From Flavobacterium caseinilyticum (GTDB lineage: Bacteria; Bacteroidota; Bacteroidia; Flavobacteriales; Flavobacteriaceae), in assembly GCF_004349085.1 (NCBI RefSeq), contig NZ_SMFM01000004.1, positions 62,001-126,000 on the forward strand: a stretch of DNA of 64,000 nt, written 5' to 3'. The notes beneath the pieces are model-generated. The model was not told the DNA's origin and ran no database searches. It worked only from the letters and a program-made list of their open reading frames with translations. Below, in pieces: positions 29,511-38,535 of the stretch (the stretch's first letter is position 1; the number at the start of each line of letters is the position of its first letter). A program made the translations under genes and the position numbers.

Positions 29511-31019
29511 TTAAAATCTCGTTTCCTTAATTGCGGGTTTGCTAATCAACAACAACCCTAGAAAAGTGATTAGCCCGTTTACGATAATCAATTCGTTGTC
29601 GAAAACGTATCCAAAAAATAAAGTCTTCGAATTTTCGCTGATAAAGTACGTTACAGCTGGAGATAGTAAACAAATGATTGGAACAAATTTGTCTTTGACT
29701 GTTTTTGATTTTACAAATAATCCAAAACAATACAGTCCTAAAAGCGGGCCATACGTGTAGGAAGCAACCCTAAAAATCATACCCACTACAGAGCTGTCAT
29801 TAATAGCATTAAAGAAAATAATCACCAGAAACATTAAAAACGAAAAGACAATATGCACAAGATGCCTGTTTCGGACTACGTTTGGCTTGTTTAGATTTTC
29901 TGTTTTATCCATTCCTAAAAAATCTACACAAAACGAAGTTGTTAACGCTGTTAAAGCGGAATCCGTGGTTGCAAATGTGGCCGCTGTTAATCCCAACAGG
30001 AAAATTACGGATGGAATCAGTGTTAAATGGTTAAACGCAATTTCGGGAAACAGTAAATCGGTTCTGGGTTTTCCTGTAACTAAATCAGTAGGAACTTCAA
30101 TTCCGTTTTTAGTCGCATAGATGTACAGTAAAGCGCCCACGCTTAGGAAAAAGATATTGATACCTACAAATATTGCAGTGAACGTAAACATATTTTTCTG
30201 GGCTTCGCCAATGTTTTTGCAACTCAGATTTTTCTGCATTAAATCCTGATCCAAACCTACCATGGCGATAGTTACAAAGACTCCTCCCAGAATTTGTTTT
30301 ACAAAATGGAACTTACTCGACACAAAATCCTCAAAGAAAAATACTTTAGAATAATTACTGTTTTTAACTGTTTCAAAAGCTTCGAAAGCATTTAAATTTA
30401 AACTTCTGCAAATAAAGAAAATCGTTAAAAATACCGAGGACACTAGGAAAAAGGTTTGTAAAGTGTCTGTTATTATAATGGTTTTCAATCCGCCTCGATA
30501 CGTGTAAGCAAATATCAAAGCCAGTGAAATTAAAACCGTAACCGCAAATGGGATTCCGTAAAAGTCAAAAACAAAACGTTGCAAAACAATCACAACAAGA
30601 TACAGTCGGAATGCCGATCCAATAGTTCTGCTAATCAGGAAAATAGATGCGGCAGTTTTATAGGAGTAAATCCCTAATCGGTGCTCGATGTAACCGTAAA
30701 TAGAAGTTAAATTCATTCGATAATACAGCGGAAGCAAAACTTTTGCGATAATGATAAAACCAATCGCATTACCCAGAACAAATTGGAAATATTTGAATTG
30801 CTCCCCATTAGGAGAACCAACTTCTCCAGGAACTGAAATAAAAGTTACTCCAGAAAGTGCTGTTCCAATCATTCCAAAAGCGACTAAATACCATTTGGAA
30901 TTTTTATTGGCTTTAAAAAAAGCATCATTGCCACTGTCTTTCCTGCTTACAAAATGTGAAATCAAAAAAAGAATTCCAAAGTAAATTACAATCAGTGATA
31001 GAATGGCGAATGGAGTCAT
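29511..31019 (-). CDS. Sodium:solute symporter (SSS family)
   Basis: About 502 residues from the ATG at 31019 (MTPFAILSLIVIYFG); a start 15 codons upstream at 31064 is possible but would add polar residues before the first membrane helix. About 13 membrane segments are predicted. SSS landmarks are the glycine-rich region GMIGTALSGVTFISVPG in TM2, YRGGLKTIIITDTLQ and LAATFATTDSALTALTTSF (the Na+-site region of TM8). Members import sugars, amino acids, vitamins or sialic acid with Na+; the substrate is not determinable here. It is divergent from recR. Confidence 0.88.
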   Translation of the reverse strand: MTPFAILSLIVIYFGILFLISHFVSRKDSGNDAFFKANKNSKWYLVAFGMIGTALSGVTFISVPGEVGSPNGEQFKYFQFVLGNAIGFIIIAKVLLPLYYRMNLTSIYGYIEHRLGIYSYKTAASIFLISRTIGSAFRLYLVVIVLQRFVFDFYGIPFAVTVLISLALIFAYTYRGGLKTIIITDTLQTFFLVSSVFLTIFFICRSLNLNAFEAFETVKNSNYSKVFFFEDFVSSKFHFVKQILGGVFVTIAMVGLDQDLMQKNLSCKNIGEAQKNMFTFTAIFVGINIFFLSVGALLYIYATKNGIEVPTDLVTGKPRTDLLFPEIAFNHLTLIPSVIFLLGLTAATFATTDSALTALTTSFCVDFLGMDKTENLNKPNVVRNRHLVHIVFSFLMFLVIIFFNAINDSSVVGMIFRVASYTYGPLLGLYCFGLFVKSKTVKDKFVPIICLLSPAVTYFISENSKTLFFGYVFDNELIIVNGLITFLGLLLISKPAIKETRF

Positions 31020-31080
31020 TTTGTGTAAATATTGTTGGGGCCAAATTACATAAATAATCTTCAAATTTTCAAAATATCTA

Positions 31081-31113
31081 TCCCGAACATTCGGGACAAA
31101 TTAACTACTTTTG
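31081..31113 (+). promoter_or_regulatory. recR promoter with a symmetric site upstream
   Basis: TACTTTTG at 31106-31113 lies only five bases before the recR ATG, so the transcript would have little or no leader. TCCCGAA-CA-TTCGGGA (31081-31096) is a perfect inverted repeat covering the -33 region and could be an operator. Confidence 0.55.
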
Positions 31114-31118
31114 CAGGT

Positions 31119-31739
31119 ATGGAATTTTCTTCGAAATTAATAGAAAAAGCAGTTAACGAAATGTCTCAGTTGCCAGGAATTGGCAAACGAACTGCACTGC
31201 GATTGGTGCTTCATTTATTAAAACAGCCCAAAGAACAAACTGGTTTTTTGTCACAAGCCTTAGTTGCTATGCGCGAGGACATTAAATATTGCGATAGCTG
31301 TCACAATATTTCGGACAGTATTATGTGTGAAATTTGCGCCAATAAAAGCAGGAATCACCAAATCATTTGTATCGTCGAGGATATTCGCGATGTTATGGCA
31401 ATTGAAAACACAGGTCAATTCAGAGGGATTTACCATGTTCTTGGAGGTAAAATTTCGCCTATTGACGGCGTTGGTCCCAGTCAGTTAAACATAATGACTT
31501 TAGTCGAAAAGGTAAAATCAGGTAGTGTAAACGAAATTATTTTTGCGTTAAGCTCAACGATGGAAGGGGATACGACTAATTTTTATATCTATAAGCAGAT
31601 AGCGGAGTGTGAAATAATTATGTCAACAATTGCAAGGGGAATTTCAGTGGGAGACGAGTTGGAATATGCAGATGAAGTTACATTGGGAAGAAGTATATTG
31701 CAAAGAGTCCCTTTTGAAAAGTCTTTTAAAAATAATTAA
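31119..31739 (+). CDS. recR: Recombination mediator protein RecR
   Basis: 206 residues from the ATG at 31119. A longer reading frame begins at 31032, but its extra residues lie upstream of the promoter and do not match the family. RecR works with RecO (and RecF) to load RecA on SSB-coated DNA. Present are the helix-hairpin-helix segment ([12 protein letters not shown]), the zinc finger of four cysteines ([17 protein letters not shown]) and a Toprim domain ([19 protein letters not shown]). It closes the housekeeping part of the window; the capsule locus begins about 50 bases later. Confidence 0.96.
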   Translation: MEFSSKLIEKAVNEMSQLPGIGKRTALRLVLHLLKQPKEQTGFLSQALVAMREDIKYCDSCHNISDSIMCEICANKSRNHQIICIVEDIRDVMAIENTGQFRGIYHVLGGKISPIDGVGPSQLNIMTLVEKVKSGSVNEIIFALSSTMEGDTTNFYIYKQIAECEIIMSTIARGISVGDELEYADEVTLGRSILQRVPFEKSFKNN

Positions 31740-31784
31740 AACATTTTATGAATAGCGATGCTTTTTAAATCGTAAATGAAAAGC

Positions 31785-31792
31785 TATATTTG
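31785..31792 (+). promoter_or_regulatory. -7 element at the start of the polysaccharide locus
   Basis: TATATTTG lies 18 bases before the ATG at 31811. A TTG inside this element could be misread as a start codon, but it lies upstream of the expected transcription start. Confidence 0.6.
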
Positions 31793-31810
31793 TCGATAAA
31801 AATATTGAAA

Positions 31811-32602
31811 ATGAGCAAATCCTTACTCTGTTTGGTGTTAATTATTAGTGTGTTATTCTGTTCTTGTATACCAACCAAAGATTTAATTTATCTTCAGAAA
31901 AAAGACAATTCACAAACGGAAGCTACAATTTCGGCAGTGGAATCAAAACCTTACAGACTTCAAACAAATGATGTTTTGAGCATCACCATAAAAGCGATAG
32001 ATCCAAAACTAGTCGCTATTTTCAGCACGACAAATCAAGGTGAAGCAGGAAAGTCAGAGTCGGCACTTTATTTTGATGGTTTTACAGTAGATGATCATGG
32101 GAATATACGAGTTCCGGTATTGGGAGAAATTAATGTCATTGGTTATACACTCGATGAAATCAGACTACGAATCGAAAAGCAATTATTAGCGGAGTATTTT
32201 AATAAGGAAGCTAACATATTTGTAACTGTTAAATTGGCGGGTTTCCGCTATACAATCAATGGAGAAATAGGAAGTACAGGAACTAAAACGTTGTTTCAGG
32301 AACATGTAACTATTATGGAAGCCATCGCGAATTCTGGAGATATTACGATCACCGGAGATAGAAAAGCGGTTACAATTATGAGAAAGACACCTACAGGTGT
32401 ACAAATGCACGATTTAGATTTGACTAATGTAAATACGATGAAATCGCCATACTTTTATTTGCAACCCAATGATTATATTTTGGTTAAGCCACTCAAGCAA
32501 AAAACCTGGGGAACCGGAAAAACAGGAATTGAGTCCTTCGGAACTATTACTACATTGTTTTCAGTGGCAACTACAATCTTCTTTTTACTATTTAAAAATT
32601 AA
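31811..32602 (+). CDS. wza: Polysaccharide export outer-membrane lipoprotein (Wza-like), first copy
   Basis: 263 residues from the ATG at 31811. A lipoprotein signal (MSKSLLCLVLIISVLFCSC) ends at a cysteine near residue 19. A Poly_export domain follows (YRLQTNDVLSITIKAIDPKL) with GNIRVPVLGEINVIGYTLDEI, then an SLBB-type domain (YTINGEIGSTGTKTLF). A C-terminal hydrophobic helix (TTLFSVATTIFFLLF) is typical of Bacteroidota Wza proteins. Wza forms the outer-membrane channel for capsular polysaccharide. It is followed by wzc after 14 bases. A second wza/wzc pair lies 30 kb downstream. Confidence 0.9.
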   Translation: MSKSLLCLVLIISVLFCSCIPTKDLIYLQKKDNSQTEATISAVESKPYRLQTNDVLSITIKAIDPKLVAIFSTTNQGEAGKSESALYFDGFTVDDHGNIRVPVLGEINVIGYTLDEIRLRIEKQLLAEYFNKEANIFVTVKLAGFRYTINGEIGSTGTKTLFQEHVTIMEAIANSGDITITGDRKAVTIMRKTPTGVQMHDLDLTNVNTMKSPYFYLQPNDYILVKPLKQKTWGTGKTGIESFGTITTLFSVATTIFFLLFKN

Positions 32603-32616
32603 AATAAATTTCAAAA

Positions 32617-35079
32617 ATGTTAGATATAAAAGATTTTTCGATTTTTGAAAACCAAGTCAGTTTTGACTTTAAGGGATTCTTAATAAAAATCGGAAGTTAT
32701 TGGAAATGGTTTTTGATAAGTTTATTAATCACTTTTTTCATTGCCTATCAAGTAAATATTCGCAAAGCGAAAATTTATGGAATGGAAACCGTTATTTCCA
32801 TTAAGGAGGAAACGAATCCTCTTTTTACTTCTAATACCAGTTTGGTGTTTAATTGGGGCGGAACCTCGGATCAGGTTTCAACGATTTCAACAACCCTGCA
32901 ATCTCGCTCGCACAATGAGTTGGTGGTGGACAAACTGCAATATTACATTAATTATTTAGTTCAGGGAAAATACGAACTTGAAGATGCTTATGGCGCAGTT
33001 CCTTTCTATGTAAGTATCGATAAATCAAAAGGACAGCTGGCAGGGAATTTAATTGGTATTAAATTCTTGAGCGAGAACGAATATGAATTAAGAATTCCAT
33101 TTGAAAACCAAAACGTTTCACTGATAACGTATTCTGATAATTCATACAGCAACACGGCTGTTGAAACAGGAGATTTTGTGAAGAAATATAAAGTAGGGGA
33201 ACAAGTATCACTGCCATTCTTAAACTGGAAATTGCAAATAAAAGACAATCCCGGTTTGTATAAGGGAAATGAATATTTTGTACAGTTTAATGATTTTAAC
33301 GGAACGGTGTCCGGATATAAAGGGATAAATGTTAGATCAGATGATAAAGGCAGCTCGATACTGACGTTGGGAATGCAAGGCGCAAATAAAGCGAGAATGG
33401 TTGAGTATTTAAACGCAACTGTAAAAATGCTAATAAAAAGGCAGTTAGACAGTAAGAATCAGTTCGCAACTAACACTATTGCGTTTATCGACAGTACATT
33501 AGTGACCATGGAATCGCAGTTAAAGGAAACAGGAAATGAGCTGAAAACTTTTAGGAAAGGCAAAAATATTTACGATATAGAAGAGGGCGGCGCAAAATTT
33601 TCGGATAAGATTTTGGAGTTTGATGTCAAGAAAGATGAAGTCACCCGTAAAATGGCCTATTATAATTCTTTAAAATCCTACTTGAGAAATAGTGTGGATT
33701 ATTCTAAACTTCCCGCACCATCAGTAGCGGGAATTGAAGATCCAAATATTGTCGTGAATGTCTCAAAATTGATTGCACTGTCGACCCAGCGGTCAGAGAT
33801 GGCGTATGCCGTTAAAAGTGACAAAATATTCAAGGATTTTGACAATCAAATGGAGGCAGTCAAAAATGTACTGTTAGAAAACATCGCCACAGCCAAATCT
33901 TCTTTACAGTATGATTTAGCAATTGTCAGCAGTAAAATTAATGAAACGGAAAGTACCATAAAACAACTGCCGGAAGACCAGCAGGAGCTCATCAAGATTA
34001 AGAGAAAATATGATTTAAGCGACAATATTTACAATACATTTCTTCAAAAAAGAAGTGAAGCGGATATTGTTAAGGCGGCTAATTTATCAGATGTTCATTT
34101 TATCGATCCGGCAAAGGATGTGGGAGGAGGGCTGATTGGTCCTAAAACCTCGGTGAATTATGTATTGGCCTTGTTTCTGGGAATACTGATTCCGCTAATT
34201 TTTGTATTTGCAGTTTTCTTTATTAATAATGCGATTCAAAATACGGAGGATATAAGCAAATTGACAAAAATTCCTATAATAGGTGTTATTGGGGTCAATA
34301 AAGAGGCTACCAATTTAGCTGTTTATGAAAAACCTAAGTCGGCTTTATCTGAATCCTTCCGGGCCATTCGCTCGTCATTGCAGTTTTTATACAAACAGCA
34401 AAATGTAGATGGTGCCAAAACACTTATGATTACCTCATCAGTGAGTGGCGAGGGTAAGACATTTACTTCTATAAATATTGCTACAGTATTTGCACTCAGT
34501 GAGAAAAAAACAGTAATTATTGGTTTCGATTTAAGAAAACCTAAACTGGCAACAGAATTTGGTTTAACCAAAGACGCGGGACTAGTAAATTATCTGATAA
34601 GTCAAAAAACCATTGATGAAATCGTCAATAAAACTCATATTCCTTTCTTGGATGTTATACTCTCTGGACCCGTTCCACCAAATCCGGCCGAGTTGATGAT
34701 AAGTGAAAGAATGAAAGATTTGTTTGATGAATTAAAGCAAAAATATGATTACATTATATTGGATACACCGCCTGTAGGTTTAGTTTCTGATGCGCTCGAA
34801 CTAGCACAATTTTCTGATGTCACACTATATATAGTGAGACAGAATTTTACTAAAAAAGAAATGATAACCTTACTTAATAATAGAGTGAAGCGTGGAGAAT
34901 TGCACAACACCAGCATTATTCTGAACGGATTACAGAATAAAGCGAAGTACGGTACTAACTATGGTTACGGATATGGCTACGGATATGGTTATGGAGCGTA
35001 TTCAAATGGGTATCATGAGGAGGAAAAGAAAAAGAGTGTTTTTCAGAAAATAGCACAGAAAATACTTAAGAAAAAATAA
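32617..35079 (+). CDS. wzc: Polysaccharide co-polymerase and tyrosine autokinase (Wzc-like), first copy
   Basis: 820 residues. An N-terminal Wzz domain with a membrane helix near 25-45 is followed by a long periplasmic coiled-coil region and a second helix near 510-530. The cytoplasmic BY-kinase domain has Walker A SGEGKT (610-615), Walker A' GFDLRKPK (about 638) and Walker B IILDTPP (about 712). The tail holds nine tyrosines in an alternating YG run (KYGTNYGYGYGYGYGYGAY), the autophosphorylation cluster. In E. coli, cycles of phosphorylation of such a tail are needed for capsule assembly. It follows the first wza. Confidence 0.93.
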   Translation: MLDIKDFSIFENQVSFDFKGFLIKIGSYWKWFLISLLITFFIAYQVNIRKAKIYGMETVISIKEETNPLFTSNTSLVFNWGGTSDQVSTISTTLQSRSHNELVVDKLQYYINYLVQGKYELEDAYGAVPFYVSIDKSKGQLAGNLIGIKFLSENEYELRIPFENQNVSLITYSDNSYSNTAVETGDFVKKYKVGEQVSLPFLNWKLQIKDNPGLYKGNEYFVQFNDFNGTVSGYKGINVRSDDKGSSILTLGMQGANKARMVEYLNATVKMLIKRQLDSKNQFATNTIAFIDSTLVTMESQLKETGNELKTFRKGKNIYDIEEGGAKFSDKILEFDVKKDEVTRKMAYYNSLKSYLRNSVDYSKLPAPSVAGIEDPNIVVNVSKLIALSTQRSEMAYAVKSDKIFKDFDNQMEAVKNVLLENIATAKSSLQYDLAIVSSKINETESTIKQLPEDQQELIKIKRKYDLSDNIYNTFLQKRSEADIVKAANLSDVHFIDPAKDVGGGLIGPKTSVNYVLALFLGILIPLIFVFAVFFINNAIQNTEDISKLTKIPIIGVIGVNKEATNLAVYEKPKSALSESFRAIRSSLQFLYKQQNVDGAKTLMITSSVSGEGKTFTSINIATVFALSEKKTVIIGFDLRKPKLATEFGLTKDAGLVNYLISQKTIDEIVNKTHIPFLDVILSGPVPPNPAELMISERMKDLFDELKQKYDYIILDTPPVGLVSDALELAQFSDVTLYIVRQNFTKKEMITLLNNRVKRGELHNTSIILNGLQNKAKYGTNYGYGYGYGYGYGAYSNGYHEEEKKKSVFQKIAQKILKKK

Positions 35080-35111
35080 ACTAAGTAATTGATTACTGAA
35101 ACGATAATATT

Positions 35112-36095
35112 TTGATAGAAGAAACAAAAAGTGTGGTGTTAATCACTGGTGGTGCCGGATTTATAGGCTCAAATCTTTGTGAATATTTTTTGGGTAAAGG
35201 TTATAAGGTTGTGTGTCTGGATAATTTCGCTACCGGACACAGACATAATTTAAAAGACTTTTTAAACCACCCGGAATTTACTTTGATAGAAGGAGATATC
35301 CGTAATGCAGCAGTTTGCGCAACTTCGGTGAAGGGAGTCGATTATGTGCTGCATCAGGCCGCTTTAGGTTCTGTACCGCGTTCTATCAAGGACCCTGTTA
35401 CAACGAACGAAGTTAATGTTTCCGGTTTTTTGAATATGCTGACAGCGGCAAAAGAAGAGAAAGTGAAGCGATTTATATATGCGGCAAGCTCATCCACTTA
35501 TGGAGATTCTGAAGCTTTGCCAAAGGTGGAAGAAGTGATTGGAAAACCACTCTCGCCCTATGCAATAACAAAGTATGTTAACGAATTATATGCTGAAATT
35601 TTCAGTAGAACCTACGGGATAGAAACTATCGGGTTGCGATATTTCAATGTTTTCGGTCCAAAGCAAGATCCAAATGGAGCTTATGCGGCTGTCATTCCCA
35701 AATTTGTGATGCAGTTGATGCAGCTAGAAAGTCCAAAAATAAACGGTGACGGAAATTATTCACGTGATTTTACGTACATCGAAAATGTGATTCAAATGAA
35801 TGAGTTGGCCATGCTGACAAAAGATCCGGAGGCCATAAATACAGTTTACAATGTCGCTTTTGGAGATAGAAATACGTTGAATGATTTAGTAGGCTATTTG
35901 AAACAATTTTTAGCCGAATATGATCAAAGAATTGCTGCTGTTGAAGTAGAGTATGGTCCCAATAGAGCAGGAGATATCCCACATTCATTGGCAAGTATAG
36001 ATAAAGCCAAAACTTTGCTGGGTTACGATCCAAAATATTCGATGCAGGAAGGATTAAAAGCAGCGATTAATTGGTATTGGAATACTCTTAAATAA
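35112..36095 (+). CDS. wbpP: UDP-N-acetylglucosamine 4-epimerase (WbpP type)
   Basis: 327 residues of the extended SDR family. NAD-binding GGAGFIG (13-19), DNFATGH, VDYVLHQAALGSVPRSI and the catalytic SSSTYG with Tyr150/Lys154 (YAITK) all match Pseudomonas WbpP closely. It interconverts UDP-GlcNAc and UDP-GalNAc and probably feeds the WbpO-type dehydrogenase about 2.4 kb downstream to make UDP-GalNAcA. The start is a TTG at 35112; no ATG fits before the glycine motif. It lies 32 bases after wzc. Confidence 0.9.
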   Translation: MIEETKSVVLITGGAGFIGSNLCEYFLGKGYKVVCLDNFATGHRHNLKDFLNHPEFTLIEGDIRNAAVCATSVKGVDYVLHQAALGSVPRSIKDPVTTNEVNVSGFLNMLTAAKEEKVKRFIYAASSSTYGDSEALPKVEEVIGKPLSPYAITKYVNELYAEIFSRTYGIETIGLRYFNVFGPKQDPNGAYAAVIPKFVMQLMQLESPKINGDGNYSRDFTYIENVIQMNELAMLTKDPEAINTVYNVAFGDRNTLNDLVGYLKQFLAEYDQRIAAVEVEYGPNRAGDIPHSLASIDKAKTLLGYDPKYSMQEGLKAAINWYWNTLK

Positions 36096-36155
36096 AAAGA
36101 ATTCGCTTTATAGAGTAGCGAACATAAAATATATTTACAAATTGAAATTTATAGA

Positions 36156-37547
36156 ATGAAAATCACAAAAATTTGTTGCATCGGCGCAGGATATGTTGGA
36201 GGACCAACAATGGCAGTTATTGCTCAAAAGTGTCCACAAATACAGGTTACAGTAGTCGACTTAAATGAAGAAAGAATTGCAGCTTGGAATGATGAAAATA
36301 TAGATAATATTCCGATTTATGAACCTGGACTGGACAAAATAGTTGTCGAGGCCAGAGGCAGAAATCTTTTTTTCTCCACTGATGTCGATAAAGCCATAGA
36401 TGAAGCGCAGATCATTTTTATATCAGTTAATACGCCTACCAAAACCTATGGTAAAGGAAAGGGAATGGCAGCTGATTTAAAATACATTGAGTTGTGTGCC
36501 AGACAAATAGCGAGAGTGGCAAAAGACAATAAAATTGTAGTAGAAAAATCAACATTGCCTGTACGAACAGCGGAGGCTATAAAAAGCATTTTAGACAATA
36601 CCGGTAATGGTGTTCAGTTTCAAATCCTTTCAAATCCAGAGTTTTTAGCAGAAGGTACTGCAGTGCAGGATTTATTGAATCCTGACAGAATATTGATAGG
36701 AGGAGATTCTTCGAATGAAGGACAGGCCGCTATTCAGGCACTTGTAGAAGTGTATGCAAATTGGGTCTCTAAAGATAAAATATTAACCACTAACGTTTGG
36801 TCCTCTGAGCTTTCAAAGCTGACGGCTAACGCTTTTCTGGCACAGCGAATTTCTTCCATAAATGCGTTGTCCGAGCTATGCGAAAAAACTGGTGCGGATG
36901 TAAACGAAGTGGCAAAAGCAATTGGAATGGATAGCAGGATAGGGCCGAAATTCCTTAAAGCCTCCGTTGGATTTGGTGGTTCCTGTTTTCAAAAAGACAT
37001 ACTGAATCTGGTTTACATTGCCAAATCGTATGGATTGCATCAGGTGGCCGATTATTGGGAACAGGTAATCATAATGAATGACCATCAAAAAAGGCGCTTT
37101 TCCAGTAATATTGTGCAAACGCTTTACAACACAGTTTCCGATAAAAAGATTACATTCTTAGGCTGGGCTTTTAAAAAAGACACTAATGATACCAGAGAGT
37201 CCGCGGCAATATATGTTGCCGATGATTTAATAAATGAGCATGCAAAAATTGCGGTATATGATCCTAAAGTTTCCAAGAAAAAAATCATGGCCGATTTGAA
37301 TTATTTAGAAACCAGGACTCCTGAAATGAATACTGCCAGCGTTGTGTCATTTGACAATCCTTATGAAGCCTGTCAAAATGCACATGCCATCGCGGTGCTG
37401 ACGGAATGGGATGAATTTGCAGACTATGACTGGCAAAAAATTTATGATTCGATGCAAAAACCTGCTTTTATTTTCGATGGCAGAAACCTTCTTAACGGAT
37501 CGGAATTGAAGGCGATTGGATTTGTTTATCAGGCCATCGGTTCATAA
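36156..37547 (+). CDS. ugd: UDP-glucose 6-dehydrogenase
   Basis: 463 residues. It oxidises UDP-glucose to UDP-glucuronic acid with two NAD+. The Rossmann motif [14 protein letters not shown] is at the N-terminus. [35 protein letters not shown] and the catalytic cysteine in [10 protein letters not shown] are present. Length and sequence resemble the eukaryotic-type UGDH more than the shorter bacterial one. It gives the locus a second UDP-uronic acid. The 60-base gap before it holds a small TTCGCT/AGCGAA hairpin without a T-run. Confidence 0.93.
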   Translation: MKITKICCIGAGYVGGPTMAVIAQKCPQIQVTVVDLNEERIAAWNDENIDNIPIYEPGLDKIVVEARGRNLFFSTDVDKAIDEAQIIFISVNTPTKTYGKGKGMAADLKYIELCARQIARVAKDNKIVVEKSTLPVRTAEAIKSILDNTGNGVQFQILSNPEFLAEGTAVQDLLNPDRILIGGDSSNEGQAAIQALVEVYANWVSKDKILTTNVWSSELSKLTANAFLAQRISSINALSELCEKTGADVNEVAKAIGMDSRIGPKFLKASVGFGGSCFQKDILNLVYIAKSYGLHQVADYWEQVIIMNDHQKRRFSSNIVQTLYNTVSDKKITFLGWAFKKDTNDTRESAAIYVADDLINEHAKIAVYDPKVSKKKIMADLNYLETRTPEMNTASVVSFDNPYEACQNAHAIAVLTEWDEFADYDWQKIYDSMQKPAFIFDGRNLLNGSELKAIGFVYQAIGS

Positions 37548-37648
37548 TTACTATTTACAAAGTTAAAAAACGAAAAGAGTCCAAAAGAAACGCTTCAAAC
37601 CTTAGGTCAGTTGCAGTAGTTTATTTGGAATATTGATCTGAAAACTAA

Positions 37649-37662
37649 TTTATTGCAATAAA
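37649..37662. promoter_or_regulatory. 14-base palindrome before the antiterminator gene
   Basis: TTTATTGCAATAAA is fully symmetric and ends eight bases before the ATG at 37671. It could be a protein-binding site or simply an A/T-rich initiation region. Confidence 0.35.
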
Positions 37663-37670
37663 ATTACAAG

Positions 37671-38135
37671 ATGAATTGGTATGTAGTATATACAAAGCCC
37701 AAATGGGAAAAAAAAGTTGCAGCACAATTGCAAAACAACGGGATTGAATGTTATTGTCCTGTGGTAGTGCAGCTGCGGCAATGGTCCGATCGAAAGAAAA
37801 AAGTAGAGGTGCCTCTATTTAATTCCTATGTTTTTGTTCGGTTAGCGGAAAATGACAGAAATGCTGTTTTTGATAATGTCGGCGTTGTTCGGTATTTGTT
37901 TTGGTTAGGTAAACCGGCTATTGTTCGCGATGACGAAATCAATATTATAAAAAAATGGCTCAATACTTCTGATAGTATTGATGTTGAGGTGGCATCCTAT
38001 CACATAGGGGATTCTATAGCATTGGAATCGGGACCCTTTTCCACGCAAAAAGCCACAATCAAGGAAATTACCAATACCCATTTTGTATTGGTTTTAGAAT
38101 CTTTGGGATGTGTTTTGAAAATGAAAATAAAGTGA
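37671..38135 (+). CDS. NusG-like transcription antiterminator (UpxY family)
   Basis: 154 residues. The NusG N-terminal domain starts MNWYVVYTKPKWEKKVAAQL, followed by LFNSYVFVRL. A short C-terminal KOW-like part contains GDSIALESGPFSTQKATIKEI. UpxY proteins of Bacteroides are locus-specific: each allows RNA polymerase to read through the leader of its own capsule operon. This gene stands immediately before a 400-base leader and the main biosynthetic run, as expected for such a regulator. It could also be described as an RfaH/LoaP-like paralogue. Confidence 0.88.
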   Translation: MNWYVVYTKPKWEKKVAAQLQNNGIECYCPVVVQLRQWSDRKKKVEVPLFNSYVFVRLAENDRNAVFDNVGVVRYLFWLGKPAIVRDDEINIIKKWLNTSDSIDVEVASYHIGDSIALESGPFSTQKATIKEITNTHFVLVLESLGCVLKMKIK

Positions 38136-38535
38136 CATTCGTTTTTTGTCTGCGAAACTAAAGTTGTGTTGCTGGTATTTCAAATAATTATGTCTGTTTT
38201 GTATTAACTGAGTTGTTATTGCCTAAAAACCAAGTGCTTTGACTATTTAAAACTACTGCTAAAGTGCATTTTTTAAAAGAGAGCGGCGAAAAAGTATTAA
38301 TAATCGCGTGGTATTAAGTACTGATTTTCAATTATTTATATTTTTACATATTAATAACAGCAATTTTTTAACATTCAATTGTTAAGAAGGAATCTGTTTA
38401 CTTGCCTATTGTCACTATATTTGCAGGCTTAAATTAAGCTGATTTCGCCTCATTTTTTGTGAGTTTGAAACGCGAAGCGGTAGTTTGAAATCAACAATAA
38501 TTAGTTAAATATAGATTGTTAGAATTTTTATCTAA
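38136..38535 (+). promoter_or_regulatory. Promoter and long structured leader of the main biosynthetic operon
   Basis: No gene lies in these 400 bases. TATATTTG at 38416-38423 is the -7 element. TTAACA/TGTTAA (38368-38373 with 38380-38385) is a perfect inverted repeat upstream of it. The leader (about 38430-38535) can fold two ways: TGATTTC (38440-38446) with GAAATCA (38487-38493), or TTCGC (38444-38448) with GCGAA (38472-38476). A small CTCA/TGAG hairpin lies inside. Competing stems after a UpxY gene suggest an antitermination target. Confidence 0.5.

Noticed and set aside
31032..31118. 29-codon upstream extension of recR
   Set aside because: It lies upstream of the TACTTTTG promoter element and does not match the RecR N-terminus.
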